DNA from: an uncultured Lachnospiraceae bacterium
GTDB lineage: Bacteria; Bacillota; Clostridia; Lachnospirales; Lachnospiraceae
Reading direction: 5' to 3'
Length of the DNA stretch: 7,339 bases
Assembly (NCBI GenBank): GCA_910585555.1
Contig: CAJUFU010000097.1
Span: 1-7,339 of the forward strand
The notes beneath the pieces were generated by a model, which was not told where the DNA came from, made no database searches, and saw only the letters and a list, made by a program, of their open reading frames with translations. Each line of letters opens with the position of its first letter. Position 1 is the first letter of the stretch. A program made the translations under genes and the position numbers. Shown here in pieces: positions 1 to 5,949 of this stretch.

Positions 1-668
1 AAACTGGACTTGTCGTTAATATCCTTATATAATCCCTCAATATCTGTCAAAAACACCAGCTTGTCCGCTCCCACTGCTTTGGCAACCGCACAGGCCGCAT
101 CGTCGGCATTGATATTATAAGTCTGGAACTGGTCATCCAGCCCAATGGGCGCAACCACAGGAAGGAAATCTTTCTCCAGAAGATCATAGAGCACCTTCGG
201 GTCCACTTTGGTTATCTCCCCCACATAACCAATGTCCTCTCCATCCGCATATTTCTTATCACACTGCAAAAGGCCGCCGTCCTTACCGCTGATACCCACA
301 GCCCTGACGCCCAGCTCACTGACCATGCGGACCAGATCTTTGTTGACTTTATTAAGGACCATCTCTGCAATCTCCATGGTCTCGTCATCCGTCACCCGCA
401 GACCGTTCACAAACCTGGCTTCCTTACCCACCTTGCCAACCCAGCGGCTGATCTCCTTGCCGCCGCCATGCACAATGATCGGCTTAAAACCCACCAGCTT
501 TAAAAGTGTCACATCCTTAATCACATTGCGCTGCAGTTCCTCGTTGCTCATGGCACTGCCGCCGTATTTGACCACGATAATCTTCCGGTTAAATTTCTGA
601 ATATAAGGAAGCGCCTCTATTAAGACCTCCGCCTTCTCCAGGATTTTGTTCATCTCCTGCTGTTCCAT
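1..668 (-). CDS. argB: acetylglutamate kinase, C-terminus cut off by the window edge
   Basis: ArgB phosphorylates N-acetyl-L-glutamate with ATP, the second step of the acetyl cycle of arginine/ornithine synthesis, in the cytosol. About 222 of the usual 290-300 residues are visible. Family motifs are in order: the nucleotide-binding KYGGSAM at residues 34-40, the substrate-binding HGGGKEI at 67-73 (many homologues have HGGGPEI), FVNGLRVTD at 86-94, VGISGKDGG in the middle, and YNINADDAA followed by VFLTDIEGLY near the visible end. The start ATG at 668-666 is preceded by AGAGGA about six bases upstream. The gene lies 64 bases downstream of argJ with no terminator between them, so the two are probably co-transcribed. 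No frameshift is seen. The identification is firm; the only missing part is the region beyond base 1. Confidence 0.96.
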   Translation of the reverse strand, partial: MEQQEMNKILEKAEVLIEALPYIQKFNRKIIVVKYGGSAMSNEELQRNVIKDVTLLKLVGFKPIIVHGGGKEISRWVGKVGKEARFVNGLRVTDDETMEIAEMVLNKVNKDLVRMVSELGVRAVGISGKDGGLLQCDKKYADGEDIGYVGEITKVDPKVLYDLLEKDFLPVVAPIGLDDQFQTYNINADDAACAVAKAVGADKLVFLTDIEGLYKDINDKSS

Positions 669-732
669 GCTGATTCCTCTTTTCTATCTTGTTATGTCTC
701 TTTCTCCTGTTGTCAGATTCCCTGCTGTTTTC

Positions 733-1956
733 CTAGCTGCGGTAATCCGCATTGATTTTCACGTAATCGTAAGTCAAATCGCATCCCCAGGCGGCTGCGC
801 TCTCTTCTCCCCGCTTCATATCCACGATCACCCGCACTTCCGGCGCCGAGAGAATCTTCGTTGCCGCTTCCTCATCATAGTCCGTCAGCATACCATCCTT
901 GCAGATCTGCATCCGCCTCTCATCGCTTTCACAGTAAATATCCACCTGCTGCGGGTCAAAATCCACCCCCGAATAGCCCAGCGCGCACATAATCCGCCCC
1001 ACATTGGCATCATGGCCATAAATCATGGCTTTGGTAAGACTGGAGCAGACTACGGCTTTACTCAAAGTCCGGGCCTCCTGCTTGTCGGCCGCATGAATGA
1101 CTTTGGTCTCAAACAACGCCGTAGCGCCCTCTCCGTCCCCGGCCATCTTCTTAGCCAGGGTGGTATCTATATAGTTAAGGGCTTCCTTGAATTTCTCATA
1201 ATCTTCATTCTTTTCCGTAATCTTTGGATTTCCCGCAAGGCCGTTTGCCAAAACCACCAGTGTATCGTTGGTGGAGGTATCTCCGTCCACCGAGATCATA
1301 TTGAAGGTGTCCACCACGTCTTCCCGCAGTGCCTCCTGCAAAAGTTCTTTGGAAATCGCCAGATCTGTGGTCACAAAAGCCAGCATGGTGCACATATTGG
1401 GATGAATCATACCGGACCCCTTGCACATACCGCCCACAGTCACCTTCTTACCGCCAATCTCTATCTCCACTGCCGCCTGCTTTGGCACCGTATCCGTAGT
1501 CATCATGGCCTCCACCGCCGCCTGTCCGGCTTCCAGCGTATCCGCCTTGACTGCGGCCAGCTTCTCGATACCGTCCATAATCTTCTGCACCGGAAGCTGC
1601 CAGCCGATTACCCCTGTGGACGCCACCAGCACCGCATCTTCCGGGATATCCAAAACCTGGGCCGCCTTTGCCGCCGTCTGTCTGCAGCAGTCATATCCCT
1701 GCTTGCCCGTGCAGGCGTTGGCAATCCCTGCATTGACAATGACAGCCTGGGCATAAGGAGAATGTTCCACCACTTCCTTATCCCACAATACCGGCGCCGC
1801 CTTCACCACATTACTGGTAAAAACACCCGCCGCCACACAAGGCACCTTGCTGTAAATCATGGACATATCTTTCCTGTTCTGGTATTTAATCGACGCCTCC
1901 ACACCGGCCGCCTCAAATCCCTGCGCTGCCGTAACGCCGCCTTCTATCACTTTCAT
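733..1956 (-). CDS. argJ: glutamate N-acetyltransferase / ornithine acetyltransferase ArgJ
   Basis: ArgJ moves the acetyl group from N-acetylornithine to glutamate; bifunctional forms also make N-acetylglutamate from acetyl-CoA. The protein has 407 residues, normal for the family. The autoprocessing motif KGSGMIHPNMCTML is at residues 179-192, with the conserved nucleophile Thr190; cleavage before it yields alpha and beta chains in characterised family members. The residue before it is Cys189, where many homologues have Ala. The C-terminus, DLTYDYVKINADYRS, is typical. The start at 1956 is chosen because AGGGAGG sits seven bases upstream and the N-terminus (MKVIEGGVTAAQGF) matches the family. 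An in-frame ATG at 2001 overlaps the predicted -10 box and has no ribosome site. argB follows. Bifunctionality is inferred from family knowledge; no argA is visible in the window. Confidence 0.97.
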   Translation of the reverse strand: MKVIEGGVTAAQGFEAAGVEASIKYQNRKDMSMIYSKVPCVAAGVFTSNVVKAAPVLWDKEVVEHSPYAQAVIVNAGIANACTGKQGYDCCRQTAAKAAQVLDIPEDAVLVASTGVIGWQLPVQKIMDGIEKLAAVKADTLEAGQAAVEAMMTTDTVPKQAAVEIEIGGKKVTVGGMCKGSGMIHPNMCTMLAFVTTDLAISKELLQEALREDVVDTFNMISVDGDTSTNDTLVVLANGLAGNPKITEKNEDYEKFKEALNYIDTTLAKKMAGDGEGATALFETKVIHAADKQEARTLSKAVVCSSLTKAMIYGHDANVGRIMCALGYSGVDFDPQQVDIYCESDERRMQICKDGMLTDYDEEAATKILSAPEVRVIVDMKRGEESAAAWGCDLTYDYVKINADYRS

Positions 1957-1999
1957 ATAAAGCCTCCCTGTTTCTTGCCAAACTTTTACACCATCAACC

Positions 2000-2028
2000 A
2001 ATATACATCAAATCCAGGCCAATTGCAA
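2000..2028 (-). promoter_or_regulatory. sigma-A-type promoter for argJ-argB
   Basis: On the minus strand a TTGCAA -35 box (2028-2023) is separated by exactly 17 bases from a TATATT -10 box (2005-2000). Transcription should start near 1993, about 37 bases before the argJ start codon. A nine-base palindrome, GCAAGTTGC (2033-2025), overlaps the -35 box and could be an operator, but it is short and no clear ArgR box was recognised. The promoter explains why argJ can be expressed separately from the unrelated nucleotidyltransferase gene upstream. Confidence 0.65.
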
Positions 2029-2084
2029 CTTGCGTTGTCTGTAGATTTGAGCCTGCATACCTTCTATTCGAGCGGCCCATCTGC

Positions 2085-2870
2085 TTACAGCTCCTCCCCC
2101 AGCACCTTCTCCAACCCCATAATCATCGTATTGACAAAGGAAATCGCCGTAGGGTCCTTACACATATTCAGCAGAAGGAACCTGATATTTCTCTCAAAAT
2201 TATCTGGCAGCACTTTACATTCTTTCACACAGATATCCAAAAGCCTCTTTTCCCCGGGATGAAGCTTCTCGTTCATGGCAAAAATCACATCGAAATAAGA
2301 GTCCATAAATTTGTGTACTTCTCTGTTGATACTGATCACATCCCCGCGCTTCATGGCCCTGGTTATCTGTTCCAGATAGGTATTGATACCATATTTGATC
2401 AGCTGCATATTGAGACTGATAATGTTGTGCTTCAGTGCCTGCGGATATCTAACCATATATTTCTGCTTGGCATCCCCTATCTTGCCGCCTTTGTCATAGG
2501 CGATGCGGCCGGTCAGCAGACTATGCCACATACAGGTCGTATATCCCCCCTGGGCCTTATGGCCCTCCACAACTTCCGCCACGGCCGCAAGAAACTCATC
2601 CGTATTGCGGTAGATGATATTCAGTGTCATCCCATCTTCCACAATACAGTTATCCGTATATTCCCTGTAGCAGCAGCCAAGCTCCATACGGCTGCAGTAT
2701 TTCCCAAGTACCGCCTTTCTCTGCTCCACGGGAATCTGTTCTTTCCAATAGACATAAACATCATAATCCGAGTACTTATCGTTCTTCTTGATTGCGCGGG
2801 AACCGCCGATTGCCATCGACTCTACCTGCGCAAATTTGGCAAATTCATTAAAAATCTCCTGTACTACCAT
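2085..2870 (-). CDS. nucleotidyltransferase-domain protein (DUF4037-like)
   Basis: This 261-residue protein has the signature of the polymerase-beta-like nucleotidyltransferase fold: GGSRAIKKNDKYSDYDVYVY at residues 22-41, i.e. a GGS loop followed by a DxD metal-binding pair (Asp35, Asp37). The remainder is mainly helical with aromatic patches (for example KYMVRYPQALKHNIISLNMQ in the middle), as in DUF4037-type C-terminal domains. It probably transfers a nucleotide or phosphate group to an unknown acceptor; the substrate cannot be read from sequence. Relatives include antibiotic-modifying enzymes, but nothing here supports resistance specifically. The start at 2870 has GGAGGG six bases upstream. 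The stop of the ArsC-like gene lies only 16 bases before the start, so the two are likely translated from one mRNA. No terminator is obvious after its stop. Confidence 0.82.
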   Translation of the reverse strand: MVVQEIFNEFAKFAQVESMAIGGSRAIKKNDKYSDYDVYVYWKEQIPVEQRKAVLGKYCSRMELGCCYREYTDNCIVEDGMTLNIIYRNTDEFLAAVAEVVEGHKAQGGYTTCMWHSLLTGRIAYDKGGKIGDAKQKYMVRYPQALKHNIISLNMQLIKYGINTYLEQITRAMKRGDVISINREVHKFMDSYFDVIFAMNEKLHPGEKRLLDICVKECKVLPDNFERNIRFLLLNMCKDPTAISFVNTMIMGLEKVLGEEL

Positions 2871-2886
2871 CTATTGCCCTCCGATA

Positions 2887-3246
2887 TTACTTTTCTATGA
2901 TTTCCTCCCAAACACTTTCCTTAAAACCCGGAAATACACCCTGATTGGTCACAAGAAGCGGCCTTTTCACCAACATGCCGTCGGTGGCAAGAAGGGCAAG
3001 CTGTTCCTCCTCGCTCATGGCCGGAAGTTTGTCTTTCAATGCCATCTCCTTATAGAGCAGACCGCTGGTGTTAAAGAACCGCTTAAGCGGCAGACCGCTC
3101 TTTTCATACCAGTTCTTTAGTTCATCTGCGGTGGGATTTTCTTCTTTCATAGGGCGTTTCTCATAGTCGATGCCCTTTTCGTCAAGCCACTTTAATGCCT
3201 TCTGGCAGGTGGAGCATTTCGCATAATAAAGTACTGTGGGTTTCAT
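2887..3246 (-). CDS. ArsC/Spx-family thioredoxin-fold protein (YusI-like)
   Basis: The protein has 119 residues, the length of the small YusI/YffB branch of the arsenate-reductase/Spx superfamily (Spx itself is about 131). The N-terminal strand leads into a CSTC motif at residues 11-14, a CxxC redox pair. The middle reads RFFNTSGLLYKEM, and the conserved segment DGMLVKRPLLV near residue 90 contains the RP motif that orients the active site in ArsC proteins. It could be a thiol reductase or an RNA-polymerase-binding Spx-like factor; length and motifs favour the uncharacterised YusI-like group over true arsenate reductase, and no arsenic genes are nearby. The start at 3246 is chosen because GGAGG is eight bases upstream. 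The longer reading from 3357 would start upstream of the predicted promoter. Confidence 0.88.
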   Translation of the reverse strand: MKPTVLYYAKCSTCQKALKWLDEKGIDYEKRPMKEENPTADELKNWYEKSGLPLKRFFNTSGLLYKEMALKDKLPAMSEEEQLALLATDGMLVKRPLLVTNQGVFPGFKESVWEEIIEK

Positions 3247-3271
3247 GTCCGCTTCCTCCGTTTTTCTTTCT

Positions 3272-3301
3272 ATTCTAACAATACCTTCCATATATTTGCA
3301 A
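3272..3301 (-). promoter_or_regulatory. extended -10 promoter for the ArsC-like/nucleotidyltransferase operon
   Basis: On the minus strand TTGCAA (3301-3296) is followed by an 18-base spacer and TAGAAT (3277-3272), with a TG one base upstream of the -10 box (TGTTAGAAT). This gives a predicted start near 3265 and a leader of about 20 bases ending in a strong ribosome site. The -35 hexamer is identical to that of the argJ promoter. Confidence 0.65.
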
Positions 3302-3380
3302 CCCAAAGTATTTTGCTTCGTAAATAACTTTGCGAGGTCCGTTTCGCGGCCTTGCATAAGCGGAAGAATTTCATAATACG

Positions 3381-3431
3381 ATAAAAAGTACCGCCTGGAA
3401 ACTTGTTAAAAGTTTCATAAAGCGGTACTTT
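3381..3431 (-). terminator. intrinsic terminator after the TIM-barrel gene
   Basis: A perfect ten-base stem (AAAGTACCGC at 3431-3422 on the minus strand pairing with GCGGTACTTT at 3394-3385) encloses a second seven-base stem (GAAACTT/AAGTTTC, 3416-3410 with 3404-3398) and runs into five consecutive T. It begins 35 bases after the stop codon at 3467. Together with the promoter at 3301 it separates the TIM-barrel module from the ArsC-like operon. Confidence 0.85.
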
Positions 3432-3466
3432 CCTGTTCTATCTCTTTTATTATCCTACTTCTTCTC

Positions 3467-4297
3467 TCACTTCTCGATAGCCTTAAACGCTGCCGCCTGC
3501 GCTGTCATGCCTCTCTCGGAAGCCAGTCTTTCAATGGAGGAAGCCCCAAAGAATCCATCGATCTCAGGAACATTCTTGATCACATAAGCGGCATCTTCCG
3601 GGTCAGCGATCGGACCGCCGTGACAGATTACCATGATATCCGGATTCACTTCACGCCCGGCCTTGATGATCTCGCGAATCTTCACACAGCAGTCATCCAG
3701 GGTCAGCGCGGTCTCCGCCCCGATGGAGCCCTTCGTGGTCAGTCCCATATGAGCAACCAAAATATCCGCTCCTGCCTGCGCCATCGCTTTTGCCTGCTCC
3801 GGGTCAAACACATAAGGGCAGGTGAGCATATCCAGGTTATGAGCCTCCCGAATCATATCCACTTCCAGACCGTATCCCATGCCGGTCTCTTCCAGATTCG
3901 CTCTGAATTTACCGTCAATCAAGCCTACGGTAGGGAAGTTCTGTACACCGTTAAAGCCCTGGTCTTTCAGCTGTTTCAAGAAAATATCCATCACCCGGAA
4001 AGGGTCTGTCCCGCACACACCGGCCAATACCGGCGTTTTCTTTACGATAGGAAGCACTTCCTGCCCCATCTCCTGCACGATCGCATTGGCATCTCCATAG
4101 GCCAGAAGTCCTGACAAAGACCCACGTCCAGCCATCCTAAAACGTCCGGAATTGTAAATAATCAGCATATCTACGTCTGCTTTTTCACTGCATTTCGCGG
4201 TAATGCCTGTGCCGGCGCCAACGCCCACCAGAATCTTTCCCTGGCTCACCTGTGCCCTGAAATCAGCCATAATCTCACTTCTTGTCTTTCTTAACAT
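3467..4297 (-). CDS. phosphoenolpyruvate-hydrolase-family TIM-barrel protein
   Basis: The protein has 276 residues and spans a whole TIM-barrel domain of the family annotated as 'phosphoenolpyruvate hydrolase-like' (Pfam PF09370, formerly 'TIM-barrel signal transduction protein'). Characteristic segments in order are GVGAGTGITAK (25-35), NSGRFRMAGRGSLSGLLAYG (49-68), GTDPF (96-100), NFPTVGLIDGKFR (120-132), AHMGLTTKG (182-190), CHGGPI (225-230) and GASSIER (251-257). The family is poorly characterised; hydrolysis of a phosphoenolpyruvate-like compound is a database name, not demonstrated here. The same domain occurs in plant Tm-1 proteins and as the N-terminal domain of some sigma-54 activators. 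AAGGAGG lies nine bases upstream of the start. The short Tm-1-like gene ends 22 bases earlier, so the two form an operon, and a terminator follows. It is a clear paralogue of the first 265 residues of the regulator at 5877-4690. Confidence 0.9.
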   Translation of the reverse strand: MLRKTRSEIMADFRAQVSQGKILVGVGAGTGITAKCSEKADVDMLIIYNSGRFRMAGRGSLSGLLAYGDANAIVQEMGQEVLPIVKKTPVLAGVCGTDPFRVMDIFLKQLKDQGFNGVQNFPTVGLIDGKFRANLEETGMGYGLEVDMIREAHNLDMLTCPYVFDPEQAKAMAQAGADILVAHMGLTTKGSIGAETALTLDDCCVKIREIIKAGREVNPDIMVICHGGPIADPEDAAYVIKNVPEIDGFFGASSIERLASERGMTAQAAAFKAIEK

Positions 4298-4319
4298 ACC
4301 CTTGTTCCTCCTTATGATT

Positions 4320-4505
4320 TTATTTGTCTTTTCCTTTTTCCATCAGATCAAGCAATTTCTGCGCCGCCAGCTCGGCAAACGCCGGGGCAAACACCCCTGT
4401 GTGAATCATGTAAGGCGTGATTCCCAACTTTTCCACTAGCGTCTTTACATACAAAAATTCTTTCCCTTTTGTATCAAAAGTTCCGGCTATTGCAATTGTT
4501 TTCAT
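4320..4505 (-). CDS. truncated Tm-1-like (UPF0261) N-terminal fragment, 61 aa
   Basis: The first 40 or so residues (MKTIAIAGTFDTKGKEF, then IHTGVFAPAF) match the start of Tm-1-like ATP-binding proteins (UPF0261), which are normally about 400 residues. The sequence then passes to AELAAQKLLDLMEKGKDK and stops. That end resembles a helix I would expect further along the first domain of full-length members, so an internal deletion followed by truncation is possible. The glycine-rich ATP-binding region and the whole second half are absent, and there is no room for them before the next gene at 4297. The reading frame is intact, with AGGAG ten bases upstream of the ATG and a normal TAA stop. It could be a relic, a regulatory micro-protein, or a coupling leader for the downstream TIM-barrel gene. 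The homology is fairly clear; whether the product functions is unknown. Confidence 0.68.
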   Translation of the reverse strand: MKTIAIAGTFDTKGKEFLYVKTLVEKLGITPYMIHTGVFAPAFAELAAQKLLDLMEKGKDK

Positions 4506-4548
4506 ACTCTGCTTACTCCTTTCCCTTTTCCCACCTGCCAGTGCATCT

Positions 4549-4588
4549 AAAAAGAGGCAGAACCTACTGTTAATACTTAGATTCTACC
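4549..4588 (-). terminator. hairpin plus U-run in the leader of the Tm-1-like/TIM-barrel operon
   Basis: On the minus strand GGTAGAATCTA (4588-4578) pairs over 11 positions with TAGGTTCTGCC (4566-4556), with two G-U wobbles and an 11-base loop, and is followed at once by TCTTTTT. This has the form of an intrinsic terminator. It ends about 43 bases before the short Tm-1-like start codon and about 100 bases after the regulator stop. It may end the regulator transcript, or act as an attenuator for the operon, since no promoter is visible between it and the next gene. Confidence 0.65.
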
Positions 4589-4611
4589 CCTTTGCCCTGC
4601 CTTGGTAAATG

Positions 4612-4684
4612 TTGTTATATTATTTCTTCTTGTGTTTATATATCTTCTCCCTATTTGCTATATTTTCTTTCCTTGTGTTTATAT
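4612..4684 (-). repeat. two-copy 30-bp direct repeat, candidate AraC-type operator
   Basis: On the minus strand the 13-mer ATATAAACACAAG occurs exactly at 4684-4672 and again at 4641-4629, 43 bases apart, or about four helical turns. The similarity continues: the following 17 bases match at 12 positions, ending ATATAGCAA (4663-4655) and ATATAACAA (4620-4612). The result is a 30-bp repeat with 25 identities. The first copy starts five bases after the stop codon of the AraC-type regulator, so that regulator is the obvious candidate to bind it. Confidence 0.7.
4614..4642 (-). promoter_or_regulatory. candidate activator-dependent promoter for the Tm-1-like/TIM-barrel operon
   Basis: TATAAC (4619-4614) is a plausible -10 box. 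At the matching -35 position (4642-4637 for a 17-base spacer) there is no TTGACA-like sequence; that place is taken by the proximal copy of the 13-mer repeat. An activator bound over a poor -35 is a known arrangement for AraC-family promoters. The transcript would start near 4607 and its leader would contain the hairpin at 4588-4549. This is a prediction from layout only. Confidence 0.45.
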
Positions 4685-4689
4685 GCTAT

Positions 4690-5877
4690 TTAGGTTTTAA
4701 ACACTATTTTGTGATACTCCCCCGGCGTTAACCCGGTGCGCTTTTTGAACATCTTACTGAACTGAACATAGTCCGTATATCCCACCGCCTGTGCAATCTC
4801 TTTATAGGGGGCGCTGCTGTTTGCCAGTAATTCTCTGGCTTTATTGACCCGATAAGTCACCAGATATTCCGTAAAAGAAATCCCCATCTCCTTTTTAAAC
4901 CGCACACTCAGATAGGAGGGGGAAACATGCGCCACCAAAGCCAAATCCCCCAATTGTATTTCCTTCATATAATGCTCTTCTATGTATTTCTTTACAAATT
5001 CCGTATAATCTCCCGCATTCCAATTCCCGTTTATGATCTTCACCATGGGGTCGTTCTCATCAAAACTGCCGTAACTTTTGAATGCTTTTGTGGTATTATA
5101 AATCGCACGTTCCGCCGGAATCCGTTCGAACGTAGAACCCCCTATGTAGCCCTGACAGGAGGTATTCTGATAAATGTACTGCATATCCACCGGCGTACTG
5201 GCAGGACCGGCATAAATCATACGAAGCGCATTTCGCTCTTCACATACGGAAAAGATATGCTCCGTCATCCTTTTGGCTTCCTGAATGGAAATGGCATGTT
5301 TGGCTCCCAAAAATCCGCCCTTGGTAAGTCCCAGATGCACGCAGACCACATCCGCTCCCGCTTCCAACATGCTCTCGGCCTCCTCCTTGGTGGTGACAAA
5401 GGCCACCGTAAAAAGTTCCAGATAACGGGCAAGCCTCACTGCCTCCACCTCTCTGGCATAGGTGTTTCCATCCTCTTCTAACGCCTCTCTGAACTTCCCG
5501 TCAATCAAGGACAGGGTGGGAAAATTGACAATCCCCGAAAAACCGTTTTCTTTGATACGCTTCAGGTAATCATAGATATGGATTCCAGGGTCCGTGGCGA
5601 ACAGACCAAAAAGAACCGGGACATCCCGAATAATGGGCAAAAGCTCTTTCGTTCCCAGTTCCATCACAATATGATTGCTGTTTCCATGGCAAAAATAACT
5701 GGCATAAGAACTGCGCCCCATCACACGATATTTGCCAGCGCTTAATGCCAGCAGAAAGTCGGCGCCGCCCATTGCCGCATACTTCGCCGTCATACCGGAC
5801 CCCACTGCCGCCCCTACAATATGTCCATTTACCTTTACCTGTGCATGTAAACGACGTAAAATCGTATTCCTGTCCAT
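4690..5877 (-). CDS. TIM-barrel (PEP-hydrolase-like) sensor fused to AraC-type HTH regulator
   Basis: The protein has 395 residues. Residues 6-268 align along their length with the stand-alone TIM-barrel protein encoded at 4297-3467; shared segments include GSGMTAK (26-32), NFPTLSLIDGKFR (118-130), VHLGLTKGG (180-188) and GGSTFER (246-252). Residues 291-395 form a complete AraC/XylS-type double helix-turn-helix, with the first HTH in LGDLALVAHVSPSYLSVRFK (309-328) and the second from about 357, including EIAQAVGYTDYVQFSKMFKK (360-379) and TGLTPGEYHK (381-390). A cytosolic transcription factor whose TIM barrel senses a small molecule is the likely role. The motif CHGGP of the enzyme-like paralogue reads IYAGP here (221-225), which may mean ligand binding without catalysis. 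The ribosome site is weak: no AGGAGG-like sequence is found just before the ATG at 5877. Probable targets are the repeats directly downstream. Confidence 0.92.
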   Translation of the reverse strand: MDRNTILRRLHAQVKVNGHIVGAAVGSGMTAKYAAMGGADFLLALSAGKYRVMGRSSYASYFCHGNSNHIVMELGTKELLPIIRDVPVLFGLFATDPGIHIYDYLKRIKENGFSGIVNFPTLSLIDGKFREALEEDGNTYAREVEAVRLARYLELFTVAFVTTKEEAESMLEAGADVVCVHLGLTKGGFLGAKHAISIQEAKRMTEHIFSVCEERNALRMIYAGPASTPVDMQYIYQNTSCQGYIGGSTFERIPAERAIYNTTKAFKSYGSFDENDPMVKIINGNWNAGDYTEFVKKYIEEHYMKEIQLGDLALVAHVSPSYLSVRFKKEMGISFTEYLVTYRVNKARELLANSSAPYKEIAQAVGYTDYVQFSKMFKKRTGLTPGEYHKIVFKT

Positions 5878-5949
5878 AAGCGTCCCGCTCTCTTCCGAAG
5901 CAGACCTTTACAGGGCGCTTCTCACAGTGCCCTGCCGCCTGTCTTCCAG

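Noticed and set aside
1957..2001. Longer argJ reading from an ATG at 2001
   Set aside because: This ATG overlaps the predicted -10 box, has no ribosome site, and the 15 extra residues do not look like ArgJ; the ATG at 1956 has AGGGAGG in front.
646..2262. A 538-codon open frame on the plus strand
   Set aside because: It lies antisense across argJ and beyond; the translation is rich in His, Arg, Leu and Ile with no recognisable motif, while the minus strand encodes clear ArgJ.
2085..2870. Nucleotidyltransferase as an aminoglycoside or lincosamide resistance gene
   Set aside because: Only the general GGS...DxD fold signature is shared; there is no mobile element or resistance context, and the rest of the protein does not show a known resistance-enzyme pattern.
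3247..3357. Longer ArsC-like reading from an ATG at 3357
   Set aside because: The added 37 residues precede the thioredoxin-fold start and run across the predicted promoter at 3301-3272; the ATG at 3246 has GGAGG.
5911..5934. Hairpin CAGGGC...GCCCTG between the coiled-coil gene and the regulator
   Set aside because: The stem is only six perfect pairs on the minus strand and is followed by TAAAGG rather than a U-run; it is not a convincing terminator, though a role in the regulator's leader cannot be excluded.
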